Below, piece after piece: positions 1 through 4,735 of a DNA stretch of 9,633 nucleotides. The translations under genes were made by a program, and so were the position numbers. The DNA comes from an uncultured Clostridia bacterium (GTDB lineage: Bacteria > Bacillota > Clostridia > Saccharofermentanales > Saccharofermentanaceae), in assembly GCA_937876985.1 (NCBI GenBank), contig CALEFT010000056.1, positions 1 to 9,633 on the forward strand, written 5' to 3'. The notes beneath the pieces were generated by a model that was not told the origin of the DNA, searched no databases, and was given only the letters and a program-made list of their open reading frames with translations. Position 1 is the stretch's first letter. Every line of letters starts with the position of its first letter.

Positions 1-77
1 CTTATTCATTCGCCGATATGGCTGCAAATGATGACGAAAAGGCCGAATTAATGCATATAAAATCACTAATTAAATAA
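1..77 (+). CDS. 3' end of an unidentified gene (partial)
   Basis: Reading from base 3, an open frame runs in from the left edge and stops at TAA 75-77, giving about 24 C-terminal residues. The visible tail is hydrophilic and rich in Asp, Glu and Lys (FADMAANDDEKAEL, then HIKSLIK at the end), which is typical of a soluble C-terminal helix. The other two forward frames stop at bases 39 and 51, so this is the longest frame at the edge. No family can be recognised from so little. It has the same orientation as the next small gene, with a 45-bp AT-rich gap. It could also be chance, because the open stretch is short. Confidence 0.4.
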   Translation, partial: YSFADMAANDDEKAELMHIKSLIK

Positions 78-122
78 TTTAAATAATTCAACAAATTTCA
101 GTTTTGCGAATCCCCTATATTT

Positions 123-359
123 GTGCCTATCGAGGACATCATTAATTATGATGAATTAGTTGCTGAATACGAATCAGAAATGATTAGGAGAGTGGAACTC
201 AAGGAGGAAGCAACGAAGGGATATAGAAACGAAATCATTGCGATGATAGTTGTATATCTAATAGCAACAGTGGTACTGTTTGCATTCTTCTCGAGTTTGT
301 ACGCGGTGATTAGTGACAGAATCAAGAAGAGAAAAGCAAAAAGGATTGAAAACGATTGA
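123..359 (+). CDS. small single-span membrane protein, 78 aa
   Basis: I do not recognise a family. Residues 1-37 form an acidic, helix-prone segment (DELVAEYESEMIRR). Residues 38-63 are a continuous hydrophobic stretch (IIAMIVVYLIATVVLF and on), long enough for one membrane span. Residues 66-74 are strongly basic (RIKKRKAKR). By the positive-inside rule the C-terminus should be cytoplasmic and the acidic N-terminus outside, with no cleavable signal. The start is uncertain. GTG 123 gives the full acidic domain, but no Shine-Dalgarno precedes it. The next in-frame start, ATG 180, also lacks one and would remove 19 residues. A strong terminator lies 42 bp after the stop, which supports real expression from this strand. 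A regulatory or accessory membrane role is possible but cannot be shown. Confidence 0.6.
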   Translation: MPIEDIINYDELVAEYESEMIRRVELKEEATKGYRNEIIAMIVVYLIATVVLFAFFSSLYAVISDRIKKRKAKRIEND

Positions 360-401
360 TGAGTAATTCGCACATGAAATCGTATTAACATTCTTTCATC
401 C

Positions 402-426
402 GAGACGCCTTCGGGCGTCTCTTTTT
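402..426 (+). terminator. Rho-independent terminator with UUCG tetraloop
   Basis: GAGACGCC (402-409) pairs perfectly with GGCGTCTC (414-421) around a TTCG tetraloop, and five T follow (422-426). This 8-bp GC-rich stem with the very stable UUCG loop is a canonical intrinsic terminator for the small membrane-protein gene upstream. No T run lies on the opposite side, so it should act on the plus strand only. Confidence 0.87.
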
Positions 427-430
427 ATAC

Positions 431-553
431 CTTTCTGAAGAAAGTATCGAACTCTTAAAAGAAACTGATATCATTGTTACGAATCCTCTGTTCTCATTAT
501 TTAGAGAGTATGTATCACAACTAGGCTGTCTTTGTATATTGCTTGTTAATTAA
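431..553 (+). pseudogene. relic of an EcoRI-family adenine-specific DNA methyltransferase
   Basis: The plus frame from 431 to the stop at 551-553 reads LSEESIELLKE, then DIIVTNPLFSLFREYVSQL, then a short unrelated tail. From memory of the family, this matches the segment around catalytic motif IV of EcoRI-type adenine methyltransferases, where the usual text is close to a D-I-V-V-T-N-P-P-F-S-L-F-R-E-Y-V core. Those enzymes are normally about 300 residues or more; only about 31 residues are left here. The motif, normally NPPF, is NPLF, which should damage the active site. No start codon or ribosome site is seen, and a terminator sits directly upstream. No continuation of the protein is visible after residue 31 in any frame. 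This is a degraded remnant of a transferred modification gene rather than a working gene. No partner restriction gene is in the window. Confidence 0.6.
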
Positions 554-696
554 GCTGGTTCAATTGCTGGCTCATATACATACGTTGTTGTCGTAGGAGT
601 AGCATTATCTTCGTTACCGCGAATAAGAGCGATAGCAACCGCTACAATCAAAATAATAAGAACTATAGTACCTGCAATAATAATCTTTTTCTTCAT
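550..696 (-). CDS. small membrane-anchored peptide, 48 aa
   Basis: On the minus strand ATG 696-694 opens a 48-codon frame ending at TAA 552-550. The peptide begins MKKKIIIAGTIVLIILIVAV. A three-lysine N-terminus is followed by an uninterrupted hydrophobic helix at about residues 5-25, then a short charged stretch (RGNED). The tail is Thr/Pro/Glu-rich (TPTTTTYVY, EPAIEPA). This is the build of a signal-anchor protein with its C-terminal tail outside the cell. There is no lipobox Cys. The ribosome site is weak (GAAGATAAAG upstream). A TATAAT box (739-734, minus) about 38 bp upstream supports independent transcription. It also lies 96 bp downstream of maf on the same strand, so read-through from maf is possible. 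The function is unknown. Confidence 0.55.
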   Translation of the reverse strand: MKKKIIIAGTIVLIILIVAVAIALIRGNEDNATPTTTTYVYEPAIEPA

Positions 697-727
697 CAAC
701 TTTATCTTCACTAATGAATAACAAATT

Positions 728-748
728 TATTGGATTATACACCCAATA
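728..748 (-). promoter_or_regulatory. -10 box inside an inverted repeat, for the 48-aa gene
   Basis: TATAAT is read on the minus strand at 739-734. It sits inside an inverted repeat: TATTGG at 728-733 and CCAATA at 743-748, with a 9-bp spacer that holds the -10 box. No good -35 hexamer is seen 16-18 bp upstream. Such a palindrome centred on a -10 box would suit a repressor or activator site, but this is inferred from position only. Confidence 0.4.
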
Positions 749-792
749 TATAATAGGATAGTGTGAAAGCGAATACGAATAAAATACATTTT

Positions 793-1545
793 TTATATTA
801 CGTTCATTCTCTTAAGTTCTCTGAACACTCTGCTAACAGGCAAGCCAACAACGTTATAGTAGTCCCCAGAGATTTGCTTGATAAAGACTGCGCCAGAACG
901 CCCTTGAATAGCGTATCCTCCAGCTTTGTCTTTCCACTCATTAAGTCCACTCTCACCAGGTCCTTGCTCGAAAAGCAAGCGCCCATCAATATACTGATCA
1001 ATCAAATCGCTTCCAATCTCGTCTATCGAATAGAATTCGACTTTAGTTTCTTCGAAGAATGTTGTCTCAGAGAAGGTCTTATCGCTTAAGTCATAGACTA
1101 GTAGCGCCACGCCTGATACGACATAATGTGTAATGCCGCAAAGCATCGTTATCATGCGTCGAGCATCTTCGCTAGAAGCTGGCTTTCCAAGAATTTCATC
1201 AGACGTTACAACACAGGTATCCGCTCCAACAATGACGATTCGACGCACCTTTGAATCTACGAGGTTTTCTTCGAGGATTTTATTAAGAACGGCTCTAGCC
1301 TTGACCTTAGATAGCTCCATCGTCAAGGAAGAGGCAACTTCGTTCATTGGTGTTGTAGCATCACGGGAAGACAAAATATTATCTTCGATGCTTCGTTCAT
1401 CAACTTCAGAAACGACAACAGAGAAGTCGATATTTAGCATCGAAAGAAGCTCTTGTCTTCGTGGCGACTTGCTCGCAAGCACAATTGCAGCATCTACCAA
1501 GTTTGAAGCATCTTCACAAAATGAGGTTTGGTTGTTTGTGTCCAT
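793..1545 (-). CDS. maf: Maf-family nucleotide pyrophosphatase
   Basis: Maf/YhdE-family enzymes hydrolyse non-canonical or modified nucleoside triphosphates to monophosphates in the cytosol (house-cleaning) and are linked to septum inhibition. The hallmarks are in order: IVLASKSPRRQELL at about residues 21-34 (Ser25, Arg29, Arg30, Glu32), VGADTCV with the metal-binding/catalytic Asp109, GKP at 120-122, DKAGGYAIQG at 206-215, and DYYNVVGLP near 228-236. The length is 250 residues against about 190-200 for most relatives. The excess lies in a Ser/Glu-rich insert at about residues 53-75, an acidic stretch near 151-165 and an insert before DKAGGY. The ATG at 1545 is chosen because the predicted promoter's transcript would begin near 1601. 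A TTG at 1599 would add 18 unconserved residues and leave almost no leader. It is divergent from the larA homologue. Confidence 0.92.
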   Translation of the reverse strand: MDTNNQTSFCEDASNLVDAAIVLASKSPRRQELLSMLNIDFSVVVSEVDERSIEDNILSSRDATTPMNEVASSLTMELSKVKARAVLNKILEENLVDSKVRRIVIVGADTCVVTSDEILGKPASSEDARRMITMLCGITHYVVSGVALLVYDLSDKTFSETTFFEETKVEFYSIDEIGSDLIDQYIDGRLLFEQGPGESGLNEWKDKAGGYAIQGRSGAVFIKQISGDYYNVVGLPVSRVFRELKRMNVI

Positions 1546-1556
1546 AGGTGTATAAT
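1528..1556 (+). promoter_or_regulatory. predicted sigma-A promoter of the larA homologue
   Basis: TTGGTT (1528-1533) and TATAAT (1551-1556) are separated by exactly 17 bp, matching a housekeeping promoter well. The start point would be near 1563, giving a leader of about 70 nt. The -35 box and most of the spacer lie inside the first codons of maf on the other strand. Confidence 0.6.
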
Positions 1557-1607
1557 CCTCGAGAATGAATTTAGTCCCTCGTGCTTTTCGAGAGGGCAAG
1601 CAAAAAG

Positions 1608-1616
1608 ATTATATCA
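1608..1616 (-). promoter_or_regulatory. extended -10 promoter element of maf
   Basis: The minus strand reads TGATATAAT from 1616 to 1608, a perfect extended -10 element (TGN plus TATAAT). The expected start point is near 1601, giving a leader of about 55 nt before ATG 1545. The -35 region is poor, which is common with an extended -10. The element lies within the leader of the divergent larA homologue, just upstream of its ribosome site. Confidence 0.5.
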
Positions 1617-1623
1617 CGAATTT

Positions 1624-1628
1624 GGAGG
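1624..1628 (+). promoter_or_regulatory. ribosome binding site that fixes the larA start
   Basis: GGAGG lies 5 nt before ATG 1634. The open frame extends upstream to an ATG at 1565, but that one has no ribosome site and would sit almost at the predicted transcript start, so the 23 extra residues are rejected. Confidence 0.8.
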
Positions 1629-1633
1629 GCCAC

Positions 1634-2884
1634 ATGGACGTACAATTTGGTTTTGATAAAGAGAAGATTACAGTTTCGATTCCGGACAAGAATTATATGG
1701 GCACACTCGTCCCAAACGAGGTAGAACTCGACCTAACTGGACACGAGGAGGTAGTGCGCGCACTCCAGAACCCAATTGGCAGCAAGAAGCTTTCCGAGAT
1801 AGTCCGCCCTGGCGAAAAGATTGCCATCATAACTTCCGACATCACAAGACCAGTTCCAAGTTACAAGATTATCCCACATGTTCTCGACGAACTACATGAG
1901 GCAGGCTGCAAGAACGAGGACATTTTTGTAGTGTTCGCACTTGGTTCCCACGGAGGACACACAGAGGAGCGCATGAGACAGATGGTAGGCGACGAGGTCT
2001 ATGAGCAAGTAACTTGCATGGACTCAGATATGAACAACACAAAGCATCTAGGCGTTACTTCAAGAGGAACACCGGTTGATATCTTTACTCCGGTTGCAGA
2101 AGCAGACCGTGTGATTTGCATTGGAAATATCGAGTACCACTATTTTGCAGGATACTCTGGTGGCGCAAAGGCAATCATGCCGGGCGTTTCCACACGTGAC
2201 GCAATCCAGAACAACCATAGCGCAATGGTAGAGCCAACTGCTTGTGCAGGAAAGCTTGAAGGAAATCCAGTTCGTGAGGACATCGAGGAATCAGGTGAGA
2301 TTCTCGGCATCGACTTTATTGTGAATGTAGTATTAAACGAGAAGAAGGAAATCATCAAAGCGTTCTGCGGTGATAAGGTCCTAGCACATCGTGAGGGCTG
2401 TAAATTTCTTGATTCCTTCTACGCTATCGAGATAGAGAAGAAGGCTGATATTGTACTAGTTAGTGCTGGAGGCTTTCCAAAGGACATCAATATGTACCAG
2501 GCACAGAAGGCACTCGATAACGCGAAGCACGCAGTTAGAGAAGGTGGCATCGTAATCTGGATAGCAGCATGTAGTGAAGGTCTTGGTGAGAAGCATTTTG
2601 AAGACTGGATGACTGGGCACGAGAAGGCTTCAGATATGATTACACACATCCGTAAGGACTTCGTTCTTGGAGGACACAAGGCTGCTGCCATCGCGATGGT
2701 TCTAGAGAATGCTAGAATAATGCTAGTGTCGAATTTTGATGCGGACTTCGTTAGAAGCGTATTCCTTGAGCCATATTCTTCAATCGATGTAGCACTTGCT
2801 GATGCTCTTGAAGCACTTGGCGATAATGCAAGTGTTCTTGCAATGCCATACGGCGGTTCTACTTTGCCAAGAGTTCGCGCATAA
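1634..2884 (+). CDS. larA: LarA-family nickel-dependent 2-hydroxyacid racemase
   Basis: LarA enzymes interconvert the D and L forms of 2-hydroxyacids (lactate is the type substrate; homologues act on malate, phenyllactate and others). They use a nickel-pincer nucleotide cofactor (NPN) tethered to a lysine. The product is 416 residues, close to the roughly 420 usual for the family. Key residues are present: TSDITRP (Asp69, Arg72), LGSHGGHTEE (His106), EYHYFAGYSGGAKAIMPG (His169, Lys179) and NNH (His195). The His169-Lys179-His195 spacing equals that of Lactiplantibacillus LarA (H174, K184, H200), so it should bind nickel and cofactor. The cofactor genes larB, larC and larE are not in the window, so they must lie elsewhere. 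The substrate is not settled by sequence; the nearby tartrate dehydratase genes make a dicarboxylic hydroxyacid such as malate worth testing. The family call is firm and the exact substrate is open. Confidence 0.9.
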   Translation: MDVQFGFDKEKITVSIPDKNYMGTLVPNEVELDLTGHEEVVRALQNPIGSKKLSEIVRPGEKIAIITSDITRPVPSYKIIPHVLDELHEAGCKNEDIFVVFALGSHGGHTEERMRQMVGDEVYEQVTCMDSDMNNTKHLGVTSRGTPVDIFTPVAEADRVICIGNIEYHYFAGYSGGAKAIMPGVSTRDAIQNNHSAMVEPTACAGKLEGNPVREDIEESGEILGIDFIVNVVLNEKKEIIKAFCGDKVLAHREGCKFLDSFYAIEIEKKADIVLVSAGGFPKDINMYQAQKALDNAKHAVREGGIVIWIAACSEGLGEKHFEDWMTGHEKASDMITHIRKDFVLGGHKAAAIAMVLENARIMLVSNFDADFVRSVFLEPYSSIDVALADALEALGDNASVLAMPYGGSTLPRVRA

Positions 2885-2998
2885 ATTTTCAGTTGATGCT
2901 GCTGCGGTTTGAATAACGGTATGGATTATTGCTGATTTTCGATACCACTTTACGAACCAGAACTAGCATGCACAATGTAGTAAACATACCAAATAGCA

Positions 2999-3039
2999 AA
3001 GGAAGTTCAAGAAGGGATCTATTGGCTTCTCACTTCCTT
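2999..3039 (+). terminator. possible terminator hairpin after larA
   Basis: AAGGAAGT (2999-3006) pairs with ACTTCCTT (3032-3039), and after a small internal loop AGAAG (3010-3014) pairs with CTTCT (3026-3030) around an 11-nt loop. The stem is long (8 + 5 bp) and sits about 115 bp after the larA stop. The downstream tract is only GCTGTTGTTGTG, without a clean T run, so efficient intrinsic termination is doubtful. Confidence 0.35.
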
Positions 3040-3064
3040 GCTGTTGTTGTGTTCATGTTGTGCA

Positions 3065-3217
3065 ATCTAGCGTGGTAGACAAACCGGTTGATAAAACGCG
3101 GATATTTTCTACCGTTTCTTCTACCAGACTCGTTTTTAGTGCCTTGGTAGACAAACCGGTTGATGAAACGCAGATATTTTCTACCGCTTCTTCAACCAGA
3201 CCCGTTTCAGATCTAGC
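3065..3217. mobile_element. possible 139-bp inserted element with 7-bp target duplication
   Basis: ATCTAGC occurs at 3065-3071 and again at 3211-3217, exactly bracketing the tandem-repeat block (3072-3210). A 7-bp direct repeat on both sides of a foreign-looking structured block is what a target-site duplication of a miniature element would leave. No clean terminal inverted repeats and no transposase are seen, so a chance match remains quite possible. Confidence 0.25.
3073..3207. repeat. two-copy tandem repeat, 72-bp period, with internal palindromes
   Basis: Copy A (core 3073-3135) and copy B (core 3145-3207) begin TGGTAGACAAACCGGTTGAT and match at 58 of 63 positions. Each copy contains the palindrome AACCGGTT (3082-3089 and 3154-3161). 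Copy A can fold through TGGTAGA (3073-3079) with TCTACCA (3120-3126), enclosing AAACG/CGTTT. In copy B the outer arm is broken by a T-to-A change, but GGTTGA (3158-3163) can pair with TCAACC (3192-3197). The block is flanked by ATCTAGC on both sides (3065-3071, 3211-3217). It is not a CRISPR array: there are only two copies and no spacers. It could be a small non-autonomous mobile or REP-like element, or a structured leader or antiterminator region. Confidence 0.75.
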
Positions 3218-3280
3218 CCAACAAATAACCACACAAAAGTGACATAAAAACCTCAAAATGATGATAAATCGAAGGCCAAA

Positions 3281-3289
3281 TGTTATAAA
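3281..3289 (+). promoter_or_regulatory. extended -10 promoter element of the MFS gene
   Basis: TGTTATAAA (TGN plus TATAAA) lies 35 bp before the start codon. No good -35 hexamer is seen at the usual distance. Transcription would begin near 3296, giving a leader of about 29 nt that contains the GGAGG ribosome site at 3314-3318. Confidence 0.45.
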
Positions 3290-3324
3290 ATCTCCTAGGC
3301 TAAAAGCATCATCGGAGGGACAGC

Positions 3325-4515
3325 ATGGTTAGTTTACTACTTGCAGTTATTTATCTATCTTTTATCAGTCTTGGCTTACCGGACGGACTTCTTGGCGCAG
3401 CATGGCCATCAATGTATGAGCAGCTTGGCGTGCCAGTGTCGTACATGGGTATTGTTGCCATGATTATTTCTGCGTGTACCGTAGTTTCTTCCTTGATGTG
3501 TGACAGAATTACGAGGCGTTTTCATACGAGTAAGGTGACTTTTGTATCGGTGGTTATCACTGCTGTGGCACTTTGGGGATTTGCGAATAGTACAAGTTTC
3601 TGGCAGCTTTGCTTGTGGGGTTTGCCTTATGGCCTAGGTGCTGGCTGCATCGACGCGGCTCTCAACAATTATGTAGCTATTTACTATGAGAGTCGGCATA
3701 TGAGCTGGCTTCATAGCATGTGGGGACTTGGAGCTGCAGTGGGTCCTTACATTATGGGCTTCGCTCTAACACACGGCTACGGATGGAATTCGGGATATTT
3801 TTATATCGCTATAATTCAGATTGTTCTTGCTGCTTTTGTTTTTGCATCCTTTCCTCTTTGGAAAAAGCGCGAGCTTCAAGTTAAGCCTCCTGCTGAAGAA
3901 GCAACATCTTCTTCCCCTTCGAAAAGCAGGCCTCTCTCTTTCAAAGAAATTTTCGCCATTAGCGGCGTCGTAGAGATTGTGACTATTTTCTTTTGTTATT
4001 GTGCAGTGGAACAGACAGCTGGACAGTGGGCAGCGTCGTTTATGGTGCTCGATAGAGGTGTCGATTCTGAAACTGCCGCTTCTTTCGCGAGTTTGTTTTA
4101 TATCGGCATTACGGTTGGACGAATTTTGTCAGGGTTTATTACATATAAGCTTTCTGATAAGAAGATGGTGCGACTTGGCGAAGCGATTGTGCTATGTGGA
4201 ATTATTTGCATCGCGTTGCCACTTGACAAGTATGGTGCTTTTGTTGGATTGCTGTTGATTGGTTTTGGATGTGCACCGATTTATCCATGTCTTATTCATT
4301 CGACGCCAGCTCTTTTCGGAGAGGAAGCGTCGCAGGCTATTATTGGTGTACAGATGGCTTTTGCGTATGTTGGAACTACGGTGATGCCGCCACTATTTGG
4401 AGTTTTGGTGGACAAGATATCTCCAGCTGTTTTGCCAGTGTACTTGGCTTTGTTCGCGATTTTGATGGTTGTGGCGCACGAGAGGCTTGTAAAGAAGGCA
4501 GCTTCGAAGTACTGA
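3325..4515 (+). CDS. major facilitator superfamily transporter, 12 helices
   Basis: This is a 396-residue integral membrane protein with two hydrophobic halves joined by a hydrophilic linker at about residues 178-208 (Ser/Pro/Lys-rich), the usual 6+6 MFS layout. A motif-A-like loop between helices 2 and 3 reads CDRITRRF (Asp60, Arg61, Arg64, Arg65). Helix 4 carries GAGCIDAALNNY (Asp110), followed by RHMSWLHSMWGLGAAVGP at 124-141. Helix 7 has CAVEQTAGQW (Glu229) and helix 8 GRILSGF; helix 10 ends GFGCAPIYPCLIH. This pattern resembles fucose-permease-like MFS members, but the substrate cannot be read from sequence. GGAGG 6 nt before ATG 3325 fixes the start. It has its own promoter and stands alone between larA and the SDR gene. 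Uptake or export of a sugar or hydroxyacid is a guess from context. Confidence 0.9.
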   Translation: MVSLLLAVIYLSFISLGLPDGLLGAAWPSMYEQLGVPVSYMGIVAMIISACTVVSSLMCDRITRRFHTSKVTFVSVVITAVALWGFANSTSFWQLCLWGLPYGLGAGCIDAALNNYVAIYYESRHMSWLHSMWGLGAAVGPYIMGFALTHGYGWNSGYFYIAIIQIVLAAFVFASFPLWKKRELQVKPPAEEATSSSPSKSRPLSFKEIFAISGVVEIVTIFFCYCAVEQTAGQWAASFMVLDRGVDSETAASFASLFYIGITVGRILSGFITYKLSDKKMVRLGEAIVLCGIICIALPLDKYGAFVGLLLIGFGCAPIYPCLIHSTPALFGEEASQAIIGVQMAFAYVGTTVMPPLFGVLVDKISPAVLPVYLALFAILMVVAHERLVKKAASKY

Positions 4516-4551
4516 GAAATTACGGTTTTGACGGTAATCCTCGCTTTGATA

Positions 4552-4576
4552 AATTTGGACAAAATATTACCAAATT
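4552..4576. repeat. inverted repeat after the MFS gene
   Basis: AATTTGG (4552-4558) and CCAAATT (4570-4576) form a perfect 7-bp inverted repeat with an 11-bp AT-rich spacer, about 36 bp after the MFS stop. It has no T run, so it is a weak terminator candidate at best. It could also be an outlying operator for the SDR gene. Confidence 0.3.
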
Positions 4577-4590
4577 AAGTGAAATGGTCT

Positions 4591-4671
4591 AAATATGAAC
4601 AAATATTACGCGAAAAAACAATTTGTTTACATAATTACGCGAGTTCAAAAATATGTTCATAAATTATGCGT
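4591..4671 (+). repeat. three iterated 23-bp operator-like sites at 29-bp spacing
   Basis: Sites start at 4591, 4620 and 4649, exactly 29 bp apart. Each ends in a common ATTACGCGA core (4605-4613, 4634-4642; ATTATGCGT at 4663-4671). The left half is an AT-rich TG..CA element: ATGAACAAAT, GTTTACATA and ATGTTCATAA. Sites 1 and 3 agree at 17 of 23 positions; site 2 matches best if 1-2 bp are shifted in its left half. TATGAACA in site 1 and TGTTCATA in site 3 are also inverted copies of each other. A small palindrome, AAACAA-T-TTGTTT (4616-4628), overlaps site 2. The third site overlaps the predicted -35 box of the SDR gene, so a DNA-binding regulator of that gene is the simplest explanation. Confidence 0.65.
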
Positions 4672-4684
4672 TTAATTTTATATT
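4656..4684 (+). promoter_or_regulatory. predicted promoter of the SDR gene
   Basis: TTCATA (4656-4661) and TATATT (4679-4684) are 17 bp apart, matching the sigma-A consensus at 4 of 6 and 5 of 6 positions. Transcription would start near 4691, about 45 nt before the ATG. The -35 box is inside the third iterated site, which implies control by whatever binds there. Confidence 0.5.
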
Positions 4685-4720
4685 CCTTCGAGGCAAAATA
4701 TATACAAAAGTAGAGTGCCA

Positions 4721-4727
4721 AAGGAGG
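4721..4727 (+). promoter_or_regulatory. ribosome binding site that fixes the SDR start
   Basis: AAGGAGG is a full consensus ribosome site 8 nt before ATG 4736. The frame is open from a GTG at 4715, but that codon lies upstream of this site, so it is not the start. Confidence 0.88.
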
Positions 4728-4735
4728 AAAACCTC

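Larger units (their letters stand above)
2885..3324. other. 440-bp gene-free interval between larA and the MFS gene
   Basis: No convincing gene lies here. The interval contains a terminator-like hairpin (2999-3039), a two-copy 72-bp-period repeat (3073-3207) bracketed by ATCTAGC, and the promoter and ribosome site of the transporter gene (from about 3281). Open frames of 60 and 67 codons on the two strands across the repeat come from the repeat's length being a multiple of three. Neither has a ribosome site or a recognisable product. Confidence 0.6.

Noticed and set aside
749..754. TATAAT on the plus strand as a promoter
   Set aside because: It would only drive transcription antisense to maf; no -35 box or downstream plus-strand gene supports it.
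1133..1555. 140-codon open frame opposite maf
   Set aside because: It is the antisense shadow of a well-supported Maf gene, Ser/Thr-rich, with no ribosome site or known motif.
1546..1599. Longer Maf from TTG 1599
   Set aside because: It would begin 2 nt from the predicted transcript start and adds residues upstream of the conserved core.
1565..1633. Longer N-terminus for the larA homologue from ATG 1565
   Set aside because: No ribosome site, at the predicted transcript start, and the extra 23 residues do not belong to the family; GGAGG before ATG 1634 decides.
3073..3207. CRISPR array
   Set aside because: Only two copies in tandem with almost no unique spacer and no cas genes nearby.
3060..3242. 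60-codon open frame (plus) and 67-codon open frame (minus) across the tandem repeat
   Set aside because: Both exist because the repeat period (72) is divisible by three. There is no ribosome site, no recognisable product, and the differences between copies are mostly amino-acid-changing in the plus frame.
4519..4539. ATTAC/GTAAT stem just after the MFS stop as a terminator
   Set aside because: Only 5-6 bp, AT-rich, with no following T run.
4591..4671. CRISPR-like or replication-origin iterons
   Set aside because: The repeat is short and degenerate with 6-bp gaps and no rep, dnaA or cas gene; the position over a promoter favours operator sites.
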